Shown: positions 34,861 to 49,800 of the stretch, one piece after another
How positions within the stretch are numbered: the first letter of the stretch is position 1
How the letters are laid out: each line of letters opens with the position of its first letter
Origin: JBEEOW01 sp041191405
GTDB lineage: Bacteria > Bacteroidota > Bacteroidia > Cytophagales > UBA9547
DNA length: 64,000 bases
Direction of reading: 5' to 3'
Assembly (NCBI GenBank): GCA_041191405.1
Contig: JBEEOW010000023.1
Coordinates: 3,444 to 67,443, forward strand
Translations under genes and position numbers: made by a program
Notes under the pieces: generated by a model
Databases searched by the model: none
The model's input: the letters and a program-made list of their open reading frames with translations, nothing else
What the model was told of the DNA's origin: nothing

Positions 34861-37800
34861 CTAGAAATTAACTTTGGTACTAAATTCAGCATCGAACGAT
34901 TTTCCACAGATGGTAACGCCTGCTGAAATTTTACCTGAAGCAGATTTTTCAGCATCGGTAATTACAAGTGCTAATTCACCCGCAATACGTACTTCAATTA
35001 AGGTAACACAACCACCTCCACCTCCGAAGATATTAACACAACCATAAATACCAGCTCTTGCATCTAACCAAATTCTAATATATGGTATAGCAAACTTAGG
35101 TTTTAACTGAATTTTTCCTTCTCCTCCAATATTGAAATCAAAATATGCCCCTACTTTAGCTTCAAATACTTTTGGAATAATTGTAACCCATCCTGTGCTA
35201 ATATCAAAATGATAACCATAGTTCAAACCAGCCTCTATAACATTCTTGTCAATGTAGAAATATCCTTGAGTTTCAACAAATAAACACAATGGTTTTACAG
35301 ATGCCCATTTCTCTCTTGGTTTATCAGCTACTTTTACATACCAATCGTCTGGTGAGAATTTAGCTGCTAAAGTTACATTACGAGTACACAATAACGGCTG
35401 TGAACCTGTTGCTTGTCCGTTAAGAATAAATGTTTTGGTTTTTGAACTATATGACGCATACAGTACAACTTGCAGTACTGAAGTTGAGTTTTGGGTAATG
35501 TAACCAATATTTGCAGGTCCATCCATTTTTACAGGTTCTTCTACAGCTGGCCCATCCGTATCAGCTTTACTATCGCCAATAGCTACACCCCACGAGTAGA
35601 AGTTTTTATAGATAGTTCCATACAATTTACCATCTTTTGAAACAGCAGCTTTCATAGTACCTTCGCCAGATGTTTGTAAATTAATATCAATACCAACTAC
35701 TTTGGTTGTCATTGTGATATTATTTCCATCGGCAGGTTTAACTACGAAATTCATTCCTGCAACATTAAACTTCATCTCATCTGAAGTTGCATCATCAGGA
35801 GAAGTCATACCTGATTTTGAATCTTCAAATTTAATAGGTTGATTTCCTCCAGCAATTATCTTTTGGTCGCCATTAATTAAAGTAACTATACCATCAGAAC
35901 CAATTTCAACACCTTTCTTATTTACTTTATCCATCAAACCTAATTTCAAGGTTTTGGTTAAAGTGATTTCAGAACCTGCACCAATAACCCCTGCATATAA
36001 ATCACCACCATACATCAAACCATAGCCCGCTTTTGAAGCAGAAACTCTTCCGTTTGACTGAATATCAAGTTTTAAATCGTCCCAATCAGCAGCAAGGAGA
36101 GTTTTAGTTCCACCCATCGATGCCCAATTATTATCTATGTTAACTTTATAACCATTTTCGAGATTATATGAAATACCATATTTTTCAATATTTAAATAAT
36201 AATCTGGATTTGCAGCAGCAAAGTTTTTAATACCAAAATTTAAAGAAGTTAATTGAGAAGAGGTTATTATTAAATCTTTACCAAGTACAACTAAGTTCTT
36301 TTTGTCTTTATAAGTTGCACCTTTATTTATATCAAGATCAAATTTATAATCTTCATAAAAGAAACCGAAAGTTGTAGCAGAACCATTTAATCCCCATTCA
36401 GTACCTTTATTTAATCCAATAGCTTTTGAATTTAAATCATAAGATAATGTATATCCTCTATATGTAATTTCAGCTTTATCTTTTAACTTATATGTTTGAC
36501 TTCCATCAAATAAAGTAGCACCCTCAGCTTTACTTACACTCATTGAGTATTTATCAAATTTACCTGCAATGCTTTCTTTGGTAATTTGAACACTATCATT
36601 TTTGTATCTAACTGATAGTTCTCCAGCAAATTTGTAAGCTAATCGTGCATTTGCTTCGGATAGAGCAATATAGTCTTTATTTAATTGGAATTTTTTATCT
36701 TTATAATACAGGCTTAATGAAGTATTTTTAGAGAAATCTACTCCCATATCATCCCAACGTGCACCTAAAGCTTCAGGAGATAAGGTTACATATTTATTTG
36801 CCTCATAACTTACTTTAAAAGTTTTAGTAGCTGTTGCAAAGGCTAGGCTTTTCTCAAGATATGCAACCCTTAAACCACTTCTAGCTGCCGAAACACTTGC
36901 TCCATCTTTAACAAAACCTAAGCTATCCGAACTTACCATAAACTTGTAACTAGCCCAATCTATAGCTATTCCTTTTTCTGAAGCAGCAACCGAATTTGTA
37001 GTTCCATCTTTGATTAATAAGGTTTTTTTAGCAAAATCAACACCTATTGATTTATCTGTATAACTTGCTTCAATACCTGAAGTGTTAACTGATAACTTGT
37101 AATCATCCTTGTAATTGAATGCTAACTCTTTGTCTTTTTCAAAATTAAACGTAGCGTCATCATAAATAAAATTAAGCTTCGTTGTACTTGCTACTAAGTA
37201 TTTACTTGGTTCATATTGAACTCTTAAATTTTTCTTATCGTCAAGAGAAATGTATTTATCTTGATAAGCTAATCGAGCAAAAGTTGGTTCTACTATAAAT
37301 TTGGCATCATTATATATCATACCAAAATTATCTTTTGCTTTATAATATCCTTTGAAATCCTTGATTTGCATAGTGAAATCATTTTCAAGGAATTTCATAA
37401 ACATATCATTGCTATAATAAAAATTAAATTCTGTTGGAGATATGTATGCAATTTTGTCCATTGTTTTGAACTCAACGCCACCGTTTTTCTCCATTACCGA
37501 AAATGCAACATTGTCTTTAGCGAAGCTAAACATTGATTTACCGTTAGGGTCGTAACCTGCTGATATTTTAGCAAATGAAGGCACATCAAACTCTAACTCA
37601 TGGCTACCATTATTACGGAAATATGCAATTGCTACACCTTCCATTTTGATAGTTGACTTGGTTGGAGAAGCTGTTACTTCTTGCTCTGAACCACGTTTGA
37701 AACCAATTTCTGTTTTCACTGCATCGTAATACATGCTTACATCATCAACAGCCAATGATATTTTTGAGGCATTTGCATTTAAACTTCTACTTCCATCATT

Positions 37801-40800
37801 GTAGCTCAAACCATTTGTTTTGCTAAATGATAAAGTATATTTCTGATATTTAGCAGCTAATGAGTTTTCATTTACCATGAAACTATCTGCATCCACTTTT
37901 ACACTAATGGTTTTATCGAATTTGTATTTTAATACTCTTCCACCACCGTCAGCAAGGCTAAGTGCAGTTTTGTTTAATGTAAATACATTTTCTTTATAGC
38001 TTACTTTCAGTGCATCGTTTTTAGCGTACGATAAGTTTACATCATCCCATTTCGCATTACATGCCAATGGCGAAGCTTCTACAAACTTAGTTGCCTCATA
38101 GAAGAATTTCAGATTTTTACCTGATTCGTAAACCAATGATTTGCCACCGTAACTTGCCAATGCAGCAGTTGCTGTTACTGAAACTTTAGCACCTTCTGCA
38201 TCAAAGCCTAAACTATCTTTCCCAACTGAGAAACTATATCCACTCCAAGTAGTTGTTAATTTTTCTGGTGTGATGGTTGCATAATTTGAAGCACCCACTT
38301 TTACAGTTACTGAATTACCAGCTTCAAAAACTAATGATTTATCACCACTTATTAATTCAGCACCAGTTGTTGTAATGGTAGCTTTGTGTTCGTTTTTGTA
38401 TGAAACAGCTAGTTGTTTATCTTTCTCGAAACTAGCTAAAATATCATCGTATTTAAAATCAACTTTACCAGCCGCAGTAGCTTCTAAATATCTGTTATCC
38501 GACATTTTAGCTTTCAAAATTTGCGAAGCTGTATTTAATGCTAATGAATAATTTTGGTAAGCTAATTTTGCATCGTCACCATTGATTGCAAATACTGCAT
38601 CGCCATAGCTCATTCCTAATTTGGTTGGGGATGAGTAATTTGCTTTTAAATCATTGTACTGCATATCGAAATCAGTACCTTTTAAATTTAAATAGGCTGA
38701 TTTGCCGTAACGAGCCGAAATGCTATTTGGCGTATAAGCAACTAATTTATCGCCAGTTGTAAATTCATAACCTCCATCTTTTTCAGCGATTGCAAAGTCA
38801 ATATTGTCTTTATTAAATCTGAAGAAATTACCTCCTTTTGCATCGTAACCACCATAAATTTTAGCAAAATTAGGTACATTAAACTCTAATTTATGTGCGC
38901 CATTGTCTCTAAAGTAAGCTATTTTAATGCCTTCCATGGTTAATGAAGCACCTTCTGGCGAAGCAGTTAATTCATTGTCTCCACCTTTTTTGAATCCTAC
39001 TTCTGTTTTGGTTGCATCGTAATACATACTTACATCCTCAACATTAATAGCGATTTTGCTTCCACTTACTTCTGCCGAACGACTACCATCAGAATAAGTT
39101 AAACCTTTGGTTTTATTTAATGCAAAATTGTAGTTACTGTATTTAGCTGCAATGCTTTCTTTGTTAACCATAAACGAATCAGATTTCATTCTGAAACTAA
39201 TAGTTTGGTCAAATTTGTAAGTTAAAACATTGTCGCCATTTGCTAACTGTAAAGCAGTTTTGCCAAGTGTAAATGAATTTTGTTGGTAAACTAATTTCAA
39301 TGGAGCATCTTTTCCATAAGTCATTGAAGCATCGTCCCAAGCTGCATTCAATAAATCAGGCGAAGCTGTTAAATGTTTGTTTGCATCTAAATATAACTCT
39401 AATGCTTTGCCTTGCTCGTAACGAAGTGATTTGCCATCGTAAGCCACTCTTGCTCCTGTTGGACTAGCTTTTACTACTGCGCCATCTTTTGCAAAACTCA
39501 AACTATCTTCGTTCAACATAAAGTTGTAACCCGACCAGTTTGTTGACAATCCTGTTTTACCAATCGACAAACGATTTTCGCCATCTTTAACCGAAATTGA
39601 TTCTCCAACTACAAAATTTAAACTTCTGTCGCCAGCTGTAAGTTGAATTCCTTTCTCTGTTAATGATAAGCTGTTTTCTTCTTTGTATTTTAATGAAACT
39701 TGTTTGTCTTTTTCAACAATTGCAGTTACATCGTCAAATTGAACATTCATTGCCAATGGATTAGCAGTAATGTAACGAGTATCTTGCAGTTGTAATCTTA
39801 AGTTATTGTTTTTATCAACTTGTAAATATTTGTCGCCAACTGAAAGTTTAGCTTTGTCAGCAGTTACATCAAATTTAGCTTGTTGATATTCCATTCCCAT
39901 GTTAGCCACACCGCTGTAGTAAGCTTTCATGTCGCCCATGTTCATAGCGAAATTATTTTCAGCTATTTTGAAATTGTATTTAGATGAATAGTTGAATCTT
40001 AATTCTTTACTAGACGCAAAAATTGATTTATCACCCGAACTTAATTCATAACCACCTTCTTTTTCAGTGAATGCTACTGCAATATTATCTTTATTGAAGT
40101 TGATAAAGTTGCCTCCAACTTTGTCGAAACCAGCATTAATTTTAGCATAATTTGGTACATCAAATTCTAATTTTTTAGCACCGTTATCGTTCATGTAAGC
40201 AATTTTGATTCCTTCCATCATTAAGCTAGCACCTTCTGGCGATGCAGTTAACTCATTGTCAGAACCTTTTTTGAAGCTTACCTCCGTTTTAGCTGAATTG
40301 TACGACATTGCAACATCATCAATATTGATTGCTACTCTATCGCCATTGATTAATGCCGAACGTGAACCATCGTTATAACTTAAACCGTTGGTTTTGTCGA
40401 AAGAGAAATTATAGTTTTGGTATTTAGCAAAAACCGTTTCTTTACTAACCATAAAACTATCAGTACCTTGACGGTAACTTGCTGATTGGTTAAAATTATA
40501 AGCAATTGCTCTTGCACCATCAGTTAATCTTAAACCTGTTTTATTTAATACAAAACTATTTTCTTTGTAAGCTATTTTTAATGGAGTAGTTTTTCCGTAA
40601 GCAATTACTGCATCATCCCATTTAGCATTAAAGCTTTCAGTAGATGCTTCTACAAATTTGTTTGCATCGTAGAATAATTTCAATTGTTTATCAGAACTGT
40701 AAACCAATGATTTACCATCTTGTGCTACTTTAATTCCTTTTTCGCTTACGCTAACAGCAGCACCATCTTTATTAAAGCCTAAACTATCTTTACCAACAGT

Positions 40801-43800
40801 GAAATTATATCCAGCCCAGTTTGTAACTAAGTTTGTTGCAGTGATAGTTACTTGGTTGTCTCTACCTTGTTTCAATGTTAAAGCTTTGCCAACTTCATAA
40901 GCTAAACTGTTATTTTGATATTCAGTGCTGATTCCTTTTTCATCAACATTGAATTTGTAGTCTTTTTTGTAAGCAACGCTTAATGTTTTGTTTTTCTCGA
41001 AGTTAAATTTAACATCATCAAAAACTACATCAGCTGTACCAGCCAAACCTAAAGCCACAGTACGAGTTGGAGAAACAATTACATTTAACACGTTTTTATC
41101 ATTCAAACTCATTGATTTATCACCGTAAACCAATTGTTTTAATGCAGGAGTTATTTTAACATTTGCATCTTTGTAGCTAGCTCCAAAATCAGATGAAGAA
41201 TTATAGAATGCTTTGAAATCAGTATAAGCTACATCAAATTTTTTGTCTGCATAATTTAATGCAATGTCTTTACCTAGATTGATTTTTAATGCATCAGGCG
41301 AATAAGAAATTAATTTATCCTCATGTGTAAATGAGAAACCGTTTGCTAACTCTTTTACTTGAGATATATAATTTAAGTAAGCCAAGTTTTGAGCATCAAT
41401 ACCTGTAGTGATTTTTCTTAAACCTGGAATTTCAACTTCTAATGTTTTAATGCCATCCGCAGATGTGAAACCAATTTTAGTATTATCTAAAATAACTCCT
41501 ACTTTACCAGGACCACCTAAAATAGAATAGTTTTCGCCTTTTTGAATCGAGATTTCATTTGCAGCAATTGAGTAACCTAATTTAACATCGCCTTGTGTAG
41601 CTGCAATTGTTTCTTTACTAACTGCAATGGTACGTGAACCATCTTGGAAATTCATACCAGCAGTTTTTGAGAAAGCAAGTTTGTAGTTTTTATAAACACC
41701 CGCAAAACGCTCAGGACTTACAGAGAAACTGTCGCTTGCAACTTTCATACTCAATGCTTTATCAGCAAAAATATAAGAAAGTGATTTGTCAGCATTTGCT
41801 ACTTTTAATGCTGTTTTATTGATTGCAAAAGTATTGTTTTGATATGCTAATGATAATGGTTCGCCTTGTGAATAAGTAATTGAAGCATCATTCCATTTAG
41901 CATTTACTTTGTCATAAGCTACATTTGCATAAGTATTTGCATCATAATTAAATGCTATGCTAGCTTTATCAGCTCTGATAGATTTGCTACCTTTTGCAAT
42001 TTTCACCGCATTTGCCGACAAGTTCAACACTGCATCGTCTTTAGTAAATCCAAGTGAATCAGCACCTAATGATGCTGCATAACCTTCCCAGTTTGTTACT
42101 ACTGATTTTGGAGCCAATGTAATACTGTTAGTAGCACCATTTTTAAAGGTTAATGTTTTTGCATTTACATTGTAATCAATTGATTTATCATTGTAAGCCA
42201 AGGCTGCGCCTGCTGGTTGTAAGTTAACCGAAGCATTTTGATATTTTAAAGCAAGTAATTTATCTTTCTCAAACTGACCACTTAAATCATCAAATTTCAA
42301 ATCAATTTTACCTAAGGTTTTTGGAGCAGATGCATTGATTTGATAACCAACATATTTATTGTTATCATAAGAAAGTTTAGCATACAAGTTTTTATCAAGC
42401 ATTAAGTATTTATCAAAATACAATGCTTTTGCATAGTCTTTAGTAAGCTCAAATCTTAAGTTTGATGTGAAATCAATGTTAAAATCACCGAAACCATTCC
42501 ATTTGAAATCAACCGCTGGAAGTTTGAATGCAAAGTCTAAATTAGGTGTAGAGAAATCTAAGTTATAGTTAAAGCTTGGTAAATTAAGCTTGAACATATT
42601 TACATCAAAACTAAACAAACGACCATCAAAATCGAAGTTGAAACCATTTGGTAAATGCACAAATGCTAAATCAACATTTGGTAAGTTTGGTAATGTACAT
42701 TTGAAACTTGGCAAACCAATTGGCGAGAAACCAACATTAATTGATGGGAAGTTTGGCAAATCAATATCAAACATGGTTAAATCCATGTTGATTTTTGGCA
42801 TGAAATCAATTCCATCAATAGTGAATTTCACATTTGGAACTAAATTTTGTTTAACACCATCAATGTATAATTCTGGTTCGTTGCTACTTGCTACTTGCAT
42901 TAACACTTGGTGTGCAGCAGTTGTAACTAAAATTTTCTTATCTGAACTAACTTTAATACCTACTCCGTTGCGAGTAAACTTAGCATATTTTAAAGAACTA
43001 ACAGAATAAACGTTTTCAATAGAATAACCTGAACCATTGAAAATCATTTTTTTATCACCATCTTTTACAAATGATGTAGTTAAATTATTATTTAAAATAC
43101 TTGCTACAAATGAGTGTGAACCTGCCGATTCGTTTAACTTAGCCGAAACTGAATCTTTACCCATGGTGATAGCAAACTCAGCTTTATCAGATGTAGTTGA
43201 AAGTAAACGAACTTTAGTATCTCCATTTTTATAAGTTAAGCTTGCATCTTTGTCAGCCAAACCTTTGATAATATCTAAACTTGCATCATTACTCATTAAA
43301 GTAAAATAGTGACCTTTCGCTCCATTTAATTGGAATGCTAAACCTGTAGATGCAGCTGCAAAACCTCCTGTAAATGGTTTGTTGTTTTCAGCAAAAACAA
43401 ACATCGAATCTTTACCCCAACGTGATTTTAAGTTAAATAATCCATTGTTTACATCACCATAAAAATTACCCGAACCATTAGCACCACTGTAGCGAATAGT
43501 ACCTGCACCTTGCTTTTGACCATTTAAATCAAATAAGAAATCAGGATTATCAAATGTAAAACTTGCTCTACCAACACTATTTATAAATGCTGAAATGTTG
43601 TTACCAGCTAAGAATGATTTAATAGATGAAATTCCATCTTGTTTATCTAAAGTAGCTGCTAAACTATCGTCTTTAACTTTGAATGCAAAATTGTATAGAT
43701 TATCGTTTTTGTTGATGAATGCTTTGTAAGCAAAATCATTTTGTTTGTAATTAATGAAGTTAATACCACTTGAAGGATTCATACCTGCAGCAAGATTAAT

Positions 43801-46800
43801 CCCTGATGCACTTAATGATAAATTAGCTAAACCAGTTTTATTTGCATTGGCTACAAATGAATTATCTCCAAATACTGCATTTACATTTGCTTTACCTTCA
43901 GTACCGTTGAATGCAGTTGACAAACTATCTTTTGTATTACTAAACGAGAAGTTAGCATTTTTTGCGTTGATGTCGGCAGCTGAAACAATTCTTATATCGC
44001 CTTGACGTAAATTAATTGCTCCCGAACCACTTGCATCTCCATTGATAGAAACAATGTTATCACCAGTTTTTAACGAAACCGAACCTTTGCCATTTCCATT
44101 ATATGAACCTGCAAATGAATTAGTTCCATAAGCCGCAGCAATAGAACCTGAACCTAAGTCAGGATTTGCTTGCAGATTAATACTATCATTGTTTTGTTTG
44201 AATCTTAAAGCACCTTCGCCAGTGGTTGGGTTACCGCCTAAATCAATTAATGAACCGTTGGTATTTACATAAATTCTGTTGTAACCAGCTTTATTTCCCC
44301 AAATAGCTAATTCATCAGCACTTGATTTGAATCTGAATTGACCTCTTCCCGCTGAGTGAGCAGATGCAAAAACATTGTAATTATCAATATTTAAACCTAA
44401 GCTAATACTGTCTTTATTTCTTAATTGCGAAGCATCAAATGAAAACTCTTTGCCATCAATAAATAATTTAGGAATTTCAGCATTTGCAGCATCCATAATA
44501 AATTCATGCGAACCCGAATTGTATGATGCTTTGCGTTTGTTATCAACTTTTACCGTGTGATTTTTGTATTTTAAGTTGATAAATTTATCTGTAGCTTTTT
44601 CAGAAGCTTCTATTAAATAATCAGTTGCTTGTAATTTAATGTATTTATCTCCGTCTTTTTTGTATTCAGTGTTGAATGAAACGCCTGAATAATTTGCAGA
44701 TAAAGTATGTTTTCCATTGTCGTTGATGAATGAATACAAACTATCAGCACCCGAACGTAGTTTAAATAATCCTTTGTCGCCAGTTTGATTTTCAAGTTTA
44801 AATAATAAAGCACCTGATGCAAAACTAACTCCTTTGCCTTCTTTAGGATTTGCATAAGTACTTAATTGCGTAGATGCATCTTTGTAATTGAAGTTATGGT
44901 CAGCTACACTTACTGCATTAAAATTCATTGCTTTATCTCCCAATACAAAAGCACCTTTGTAGTTACCACTTACTGACGAAGCAGTTAAACTATCAGAACC
45001 CATTTGTAATGCTAAGTCAATATCTCCCGAAGTTTTATCTCCATAAGCACGAACTCTAGTTGAACCATTTACTAAATTTAATTTAGCTGAATTTGCTTTT
45101 TCAGAAGCGAAATCCATTTTTAAATCATTTGTAGCAATGGTTAATACGCCATTATTTCCATTTTCTAAACGAGCACCAAGCGAAGTACCAGACACCGAAG
45201 TAGCAAATGAAGAAACATTGGTTGATTTATTTACAAATGCATTTAAACTATCATCGCCGTTACGTAAACGGAAACTGTTGATTTGTAATTTGGTATCATT
45301 TGATGCAGCAAATAAGAAAGCATCTTTTCTGAATGAGATTGCATTGATTCCAGCAGGGTCTAACTGACCAATTAAATTCAATCCGTTTGAAGTTAATTTT
45401 AAATCACCTTTACCCGATTTATCAGCAGCACCTCTAAATGCAGTGCCACCAAACGAAGCTGCAATATTTGCCGAACCTTCTGAACCATTGAAACGAGTAT
45501 TGATACTATCGTTACCAGTTTTGAAACGCATAGTTCCCAATTTCAAGTCCATATCTGAACTAGCAGCAGCTAACACATCGCCAGTTTGGAATAAAATATT
45601 TCCATTTCCAGAACCATCTCCACGAAGATTGATTTTGGTTCCAGCAGCATTCATACCTACAGTACCAACACCGTTTTCAAAACCTGCAAATAAACTATTA
45701 CCGCTATAACTAGTTGAAATTTTTCTTACGCCTGAAGCATCATCCGAAAGTACATTGATACTATCGCTACCAACTTTGAAACGCATTGCACCATAACCAG
45801 TAGTTTTGTTGGCTGCAATTAAAAATGCATTGTTTCCTGTTGCAACTGAAATTTTACCTGCGCCTTCTTTGTTAGCGTAAAACGAAACGTCGTTATCGCC
45901 TTTTTTGAATCTTAATCCTCCTCTACCCGCTCTGTGAGCAAATACACTAAATGCGTCATTGCCACCGCTCCAGCCTAAACCAACTGAATCTTTGTTTCCA
46001 ATTTCGTATTGAACTTCGCTTCCATCAATAAAGAATTTTGGATTTGCTGATGCATTGGTTGCATCCATTTTAAATTCGTGATTATTAGCTTGTAATAACA
46101 CAAATTTCTTTGAACTAACATTGATTCGTTTGCTATCAAAAGTTAAATCAATTGCTTTTTCAGCTGAGCCGTAAGTTGTTGCAAATCCGTAACCTGTGGT
46201 ATTGAATTTAAGCGTTTTGTCTCCATCTTTTAGATAAGATGTTTCAATATATGTTTTATCTAAACTTCCGATAAATGAATGTTTTCCACCATCATTTACT
46301 ACTATGTTTAATGAATCAGCATCTTTACGGAACGAAACTAAACCTTTACTTCCAGCATTTTCTAAACGAACTATATTACCTGCGGTAGCAAAACGAACTC
46401 CTTTGCTATTGTCAGGATTCATAAATCCATTTAACGAAACGCCATTGGTAGCAAACTTGTAAAAACTGTTTTGACCAGGAGCATGTAAATATGAAAGTTG
46501 TAAATCTCCAATGCTTAAAGCACCTGTATATTTGTTTGGTGCTACAGATGATTGTAAACTATCCGAACCAAAACGTAATGATAAATTACCTTCACCAGAT
46601 GCTTTGTCACCATAAATTTTGAAACGATTATTTGCATCAGCATAAGAGAATGTACCCGAACCTTGTTTTTCAGCAGCAGCATATAATTGAGTAGTTCCAA
46701 CTTTTACGCCTAATTTACCTTTGATTCCTTCTTTAATTTCTCCACTTAAAGCCACATTGCTTACTGAAGTTGTAAAGCCAGCAGTTGAGCTTCCATCCAC

Positions 46801-49800
46801 ATAAGCATTGATACTGTCGTTCTCAAATTTCAATCTGAAATTACCTTTGTTAGCCGCTTTGTCATTTGATGCAGCCAATAAGAAATTATCCTTTTTGAAA
46901 TAAATACTGTTTAAGTTTTGGTCGGCAGATGCTTTTAATCTTAAATTAGATAAACTCAAATCAAGATTTCCTTTTCCTGATTGATAAGCATTTCCACTGA
47001 ATGATGCACCACTGATTGAGGTAGCCACCGAAGCCAAACCAAGTGAACCGTTGTAAGATGTATTTACTGAATCGCTTCCTGATTTTAATCTGAAACCTCC
47101 AATTTTTGTATTGATATCAGCATTTGCAGCAATAATATTTGCACCTTTTTGTAAATAAATACTTCCACTTCCTGAGGCATCGCCTGATAATTCTATTTTA
47201 TTATCAGCCCCTTGTGCAAAGTTTAAAAATCCTTTTCCTGTTGCATCGTAACGAGCTCTTAAGCTGTTACCATCAACATTTGTTCTGATAGATGCCAAAC
47301 CTGCTCCTCTATCGGCCATCACATAAACCGAATCATTGCCAATAGCAATGTTCATCAAACCTGAACCTGTAGTTTTGTTACCTTCAATTTGGAATAAATT
47401 ATTTCCAGTTTTTAAGTTAACTCCCGCCGAACCAAGTTCTTTGTTAGCAAACAATGACACATCATTATCGCCAAGTTTGAATCTCACTTTTCCTCTTCCT
47501 AAACGATGAGCCATTACATTGAATAACTTATCATCTCCACTCCAACCTAAGTTTACCGAATCTTTGTTAAACTCATAAGCAACTTCGCTACCATCAATAA
47601 AAAATTTTGGATTGCCAGCTCCTCTAGCATCCATTTTAAATTCATGGTTATTAGCTTGTAGTTGAACAAATTTTGTAGATGAGATTTTTAATTTTTTATT
47701 GTCGAATGCAAAGTCAACCAATTTTTCTTCGCCAAACTGCCCAGCAGTAATATTAAATGCTGAGGTTGAAAGTTTGATATTTTTATCAGCGTTTTTGTTG
47801 TAATTGGTGATTAATGAATTGCCTGAATAAGCCGATGCAAATGAGTAATTTCCGTTATCATTGATAATTGCATTTACGCTATCACTTCCCATTTTTAAAG
47901 AAGCCAAGCCTTTTGAACCTTGGTTAAACAAGCGAACTTTTACATCTTTATTTGTAAAACCTGCACCTTTTGCATTGTCAGCATTAAAGAATGCATTTAA
48001 ACTGTTATCGCCAGTTTTGAAGTTGAAAAAATTATCTTGACCTTGTCCGTAACTAAATGCCATAGTATTGCTACTCAAAGCAAAAGCTCCACTTACAGTT
48101 TTGCCATCTTTTATTGCACCAACTAAACTATCAGCACCAGGACGTAAACGGAAACTTGCATTTCCTGTAGCTCTGTCACCTTCAAGGTAAAATGAATTAT
48201 CAGTATCGTTGTAAGAAATTGCACCATTACCAGCTTTGGCAGCACGTAAACTCAATTTTGTTTCGCCAGTTGCAAAAGCCATACTTGCATTTGCACCATT
48301 TTCTAAACGAGCCGAAAGTGAAGTTCCTGAAACCGAAGTTGCAAATCCATAAGAATTTGCGTTTTTATCTGCGAAAGCAGAAACCGAATCATTACTTAAT
48401 CTGAAACGAATATTTGAGTATTTGGTAGCCTTATTGTTTTGAGCTGCAAAAGTTAATTCACCTTTGTTGAAATATACTTTATTTAAACCTTGAGGATCAA
48501 GTGCTGCATTTAATTGTACATCAGGTGTTGTAAAATTAACATCACCTTTGCCTGTTTTATCCGCAGAACCGCTGAATGCATTTCCTGAGAACGAAGCAGT
48601 TAAACCTGCATTACCAGCAGTACCATTAAAATTAGCATTGATACTATCGTTTTCCATTTTGAAACGAATAGCACCAGCCGAAGCTTTTACATCAGCCGAA
48701 GCAGCAGCCAAAATACTTCCATTTTGGAAAAGAATATTTCCACTTCCTGAAGCATCACCGCCTAATGCAATGTAATTTCCATTTGCTCTTAATGATAAGT
48801 TTCCGTAACCTTCAGCATTGTAATTTGCATACATTGAGTTGTCGCCAAACTTAGTACCCAAACGAGCTATGCCTAAACTTCTATCTGCAAAAATATTTAA
48901 TGAGTCACTTCCTAATAATAATCTTAATGAACCATTTCCTGTTCCTTTATTTCCTGCAATATCAAATAATGTAGTTCCTGATTTCGCCGAAATTCTTCCA
49001 GCACCAGCTTTATCAGCAAATAAATATAATTTGCTTTCGCCTTTATCAAAACTTAAATGACCTCTACCCGCTCTGTGTGCAGCTACTAAAAAGTTAGCAC
49101 CATCTCCTTTGTAACCTAAACTTACAGAATCTTGATTATCTGTAGCTTTATAATCAATTTCTCTTCCATCAATATAAAAATATGCTTGATTTGGTTTTGT
49201 AGCGTCCATTTTAAATTCATGGCTGTTTACATTTAAATAAGCATATCTAGTAGAACTCAAACGAATACGTTTATCTGTACCAATTTTCATATCTACCATT
49301 TTTTCAGCGGTAGTATTTAAAGCTTCTAAACTAAAACTTGGATTGGTAAATTTTAATTTTTTATCTCCATTTTTAATATACAAACCATCTAATGTATTAT
49401 CTCCAATACTAGCGTTTATATAATTTTTACCTTCATCATTTACTCCTAACAAAAGACTATCTTTAGCAATTTTTACCCCAACAATGCCTTTACCAGTTTC
49501 TTGCGCTTCGATAAATACTTTATTTGATCCATCTTTAAAAATACCTCCATTTAAACCATTAAGTTTACTATAACCATGAAGTAATGTATTTCCATTTTCG
49601 TATTTATAGAATTTATCTTCATTTGGTGCATAATTATACGACATGGCAAAATCACCAATAGATAATGCACCTGAATATTTTTTTCCTTCAACAACCTTAG
49701 TAGTTAAACTATCTTTGCCATCAATTACTACACTAACTTCTGCATTACCTAATGTTTTATCGCCATAAAAACGAGCTTTATTTTTTTCATAAACAAAATC

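Noticed and set aside
42590..43009. 139-residue plus-strand frame inside the giant gene, and similar frames throughout 12.9-55 kb
   Set aside because: They lie antisense to long, repeat-bearing genes and show low-complexity, unfamiliar sequence; they are shadows.
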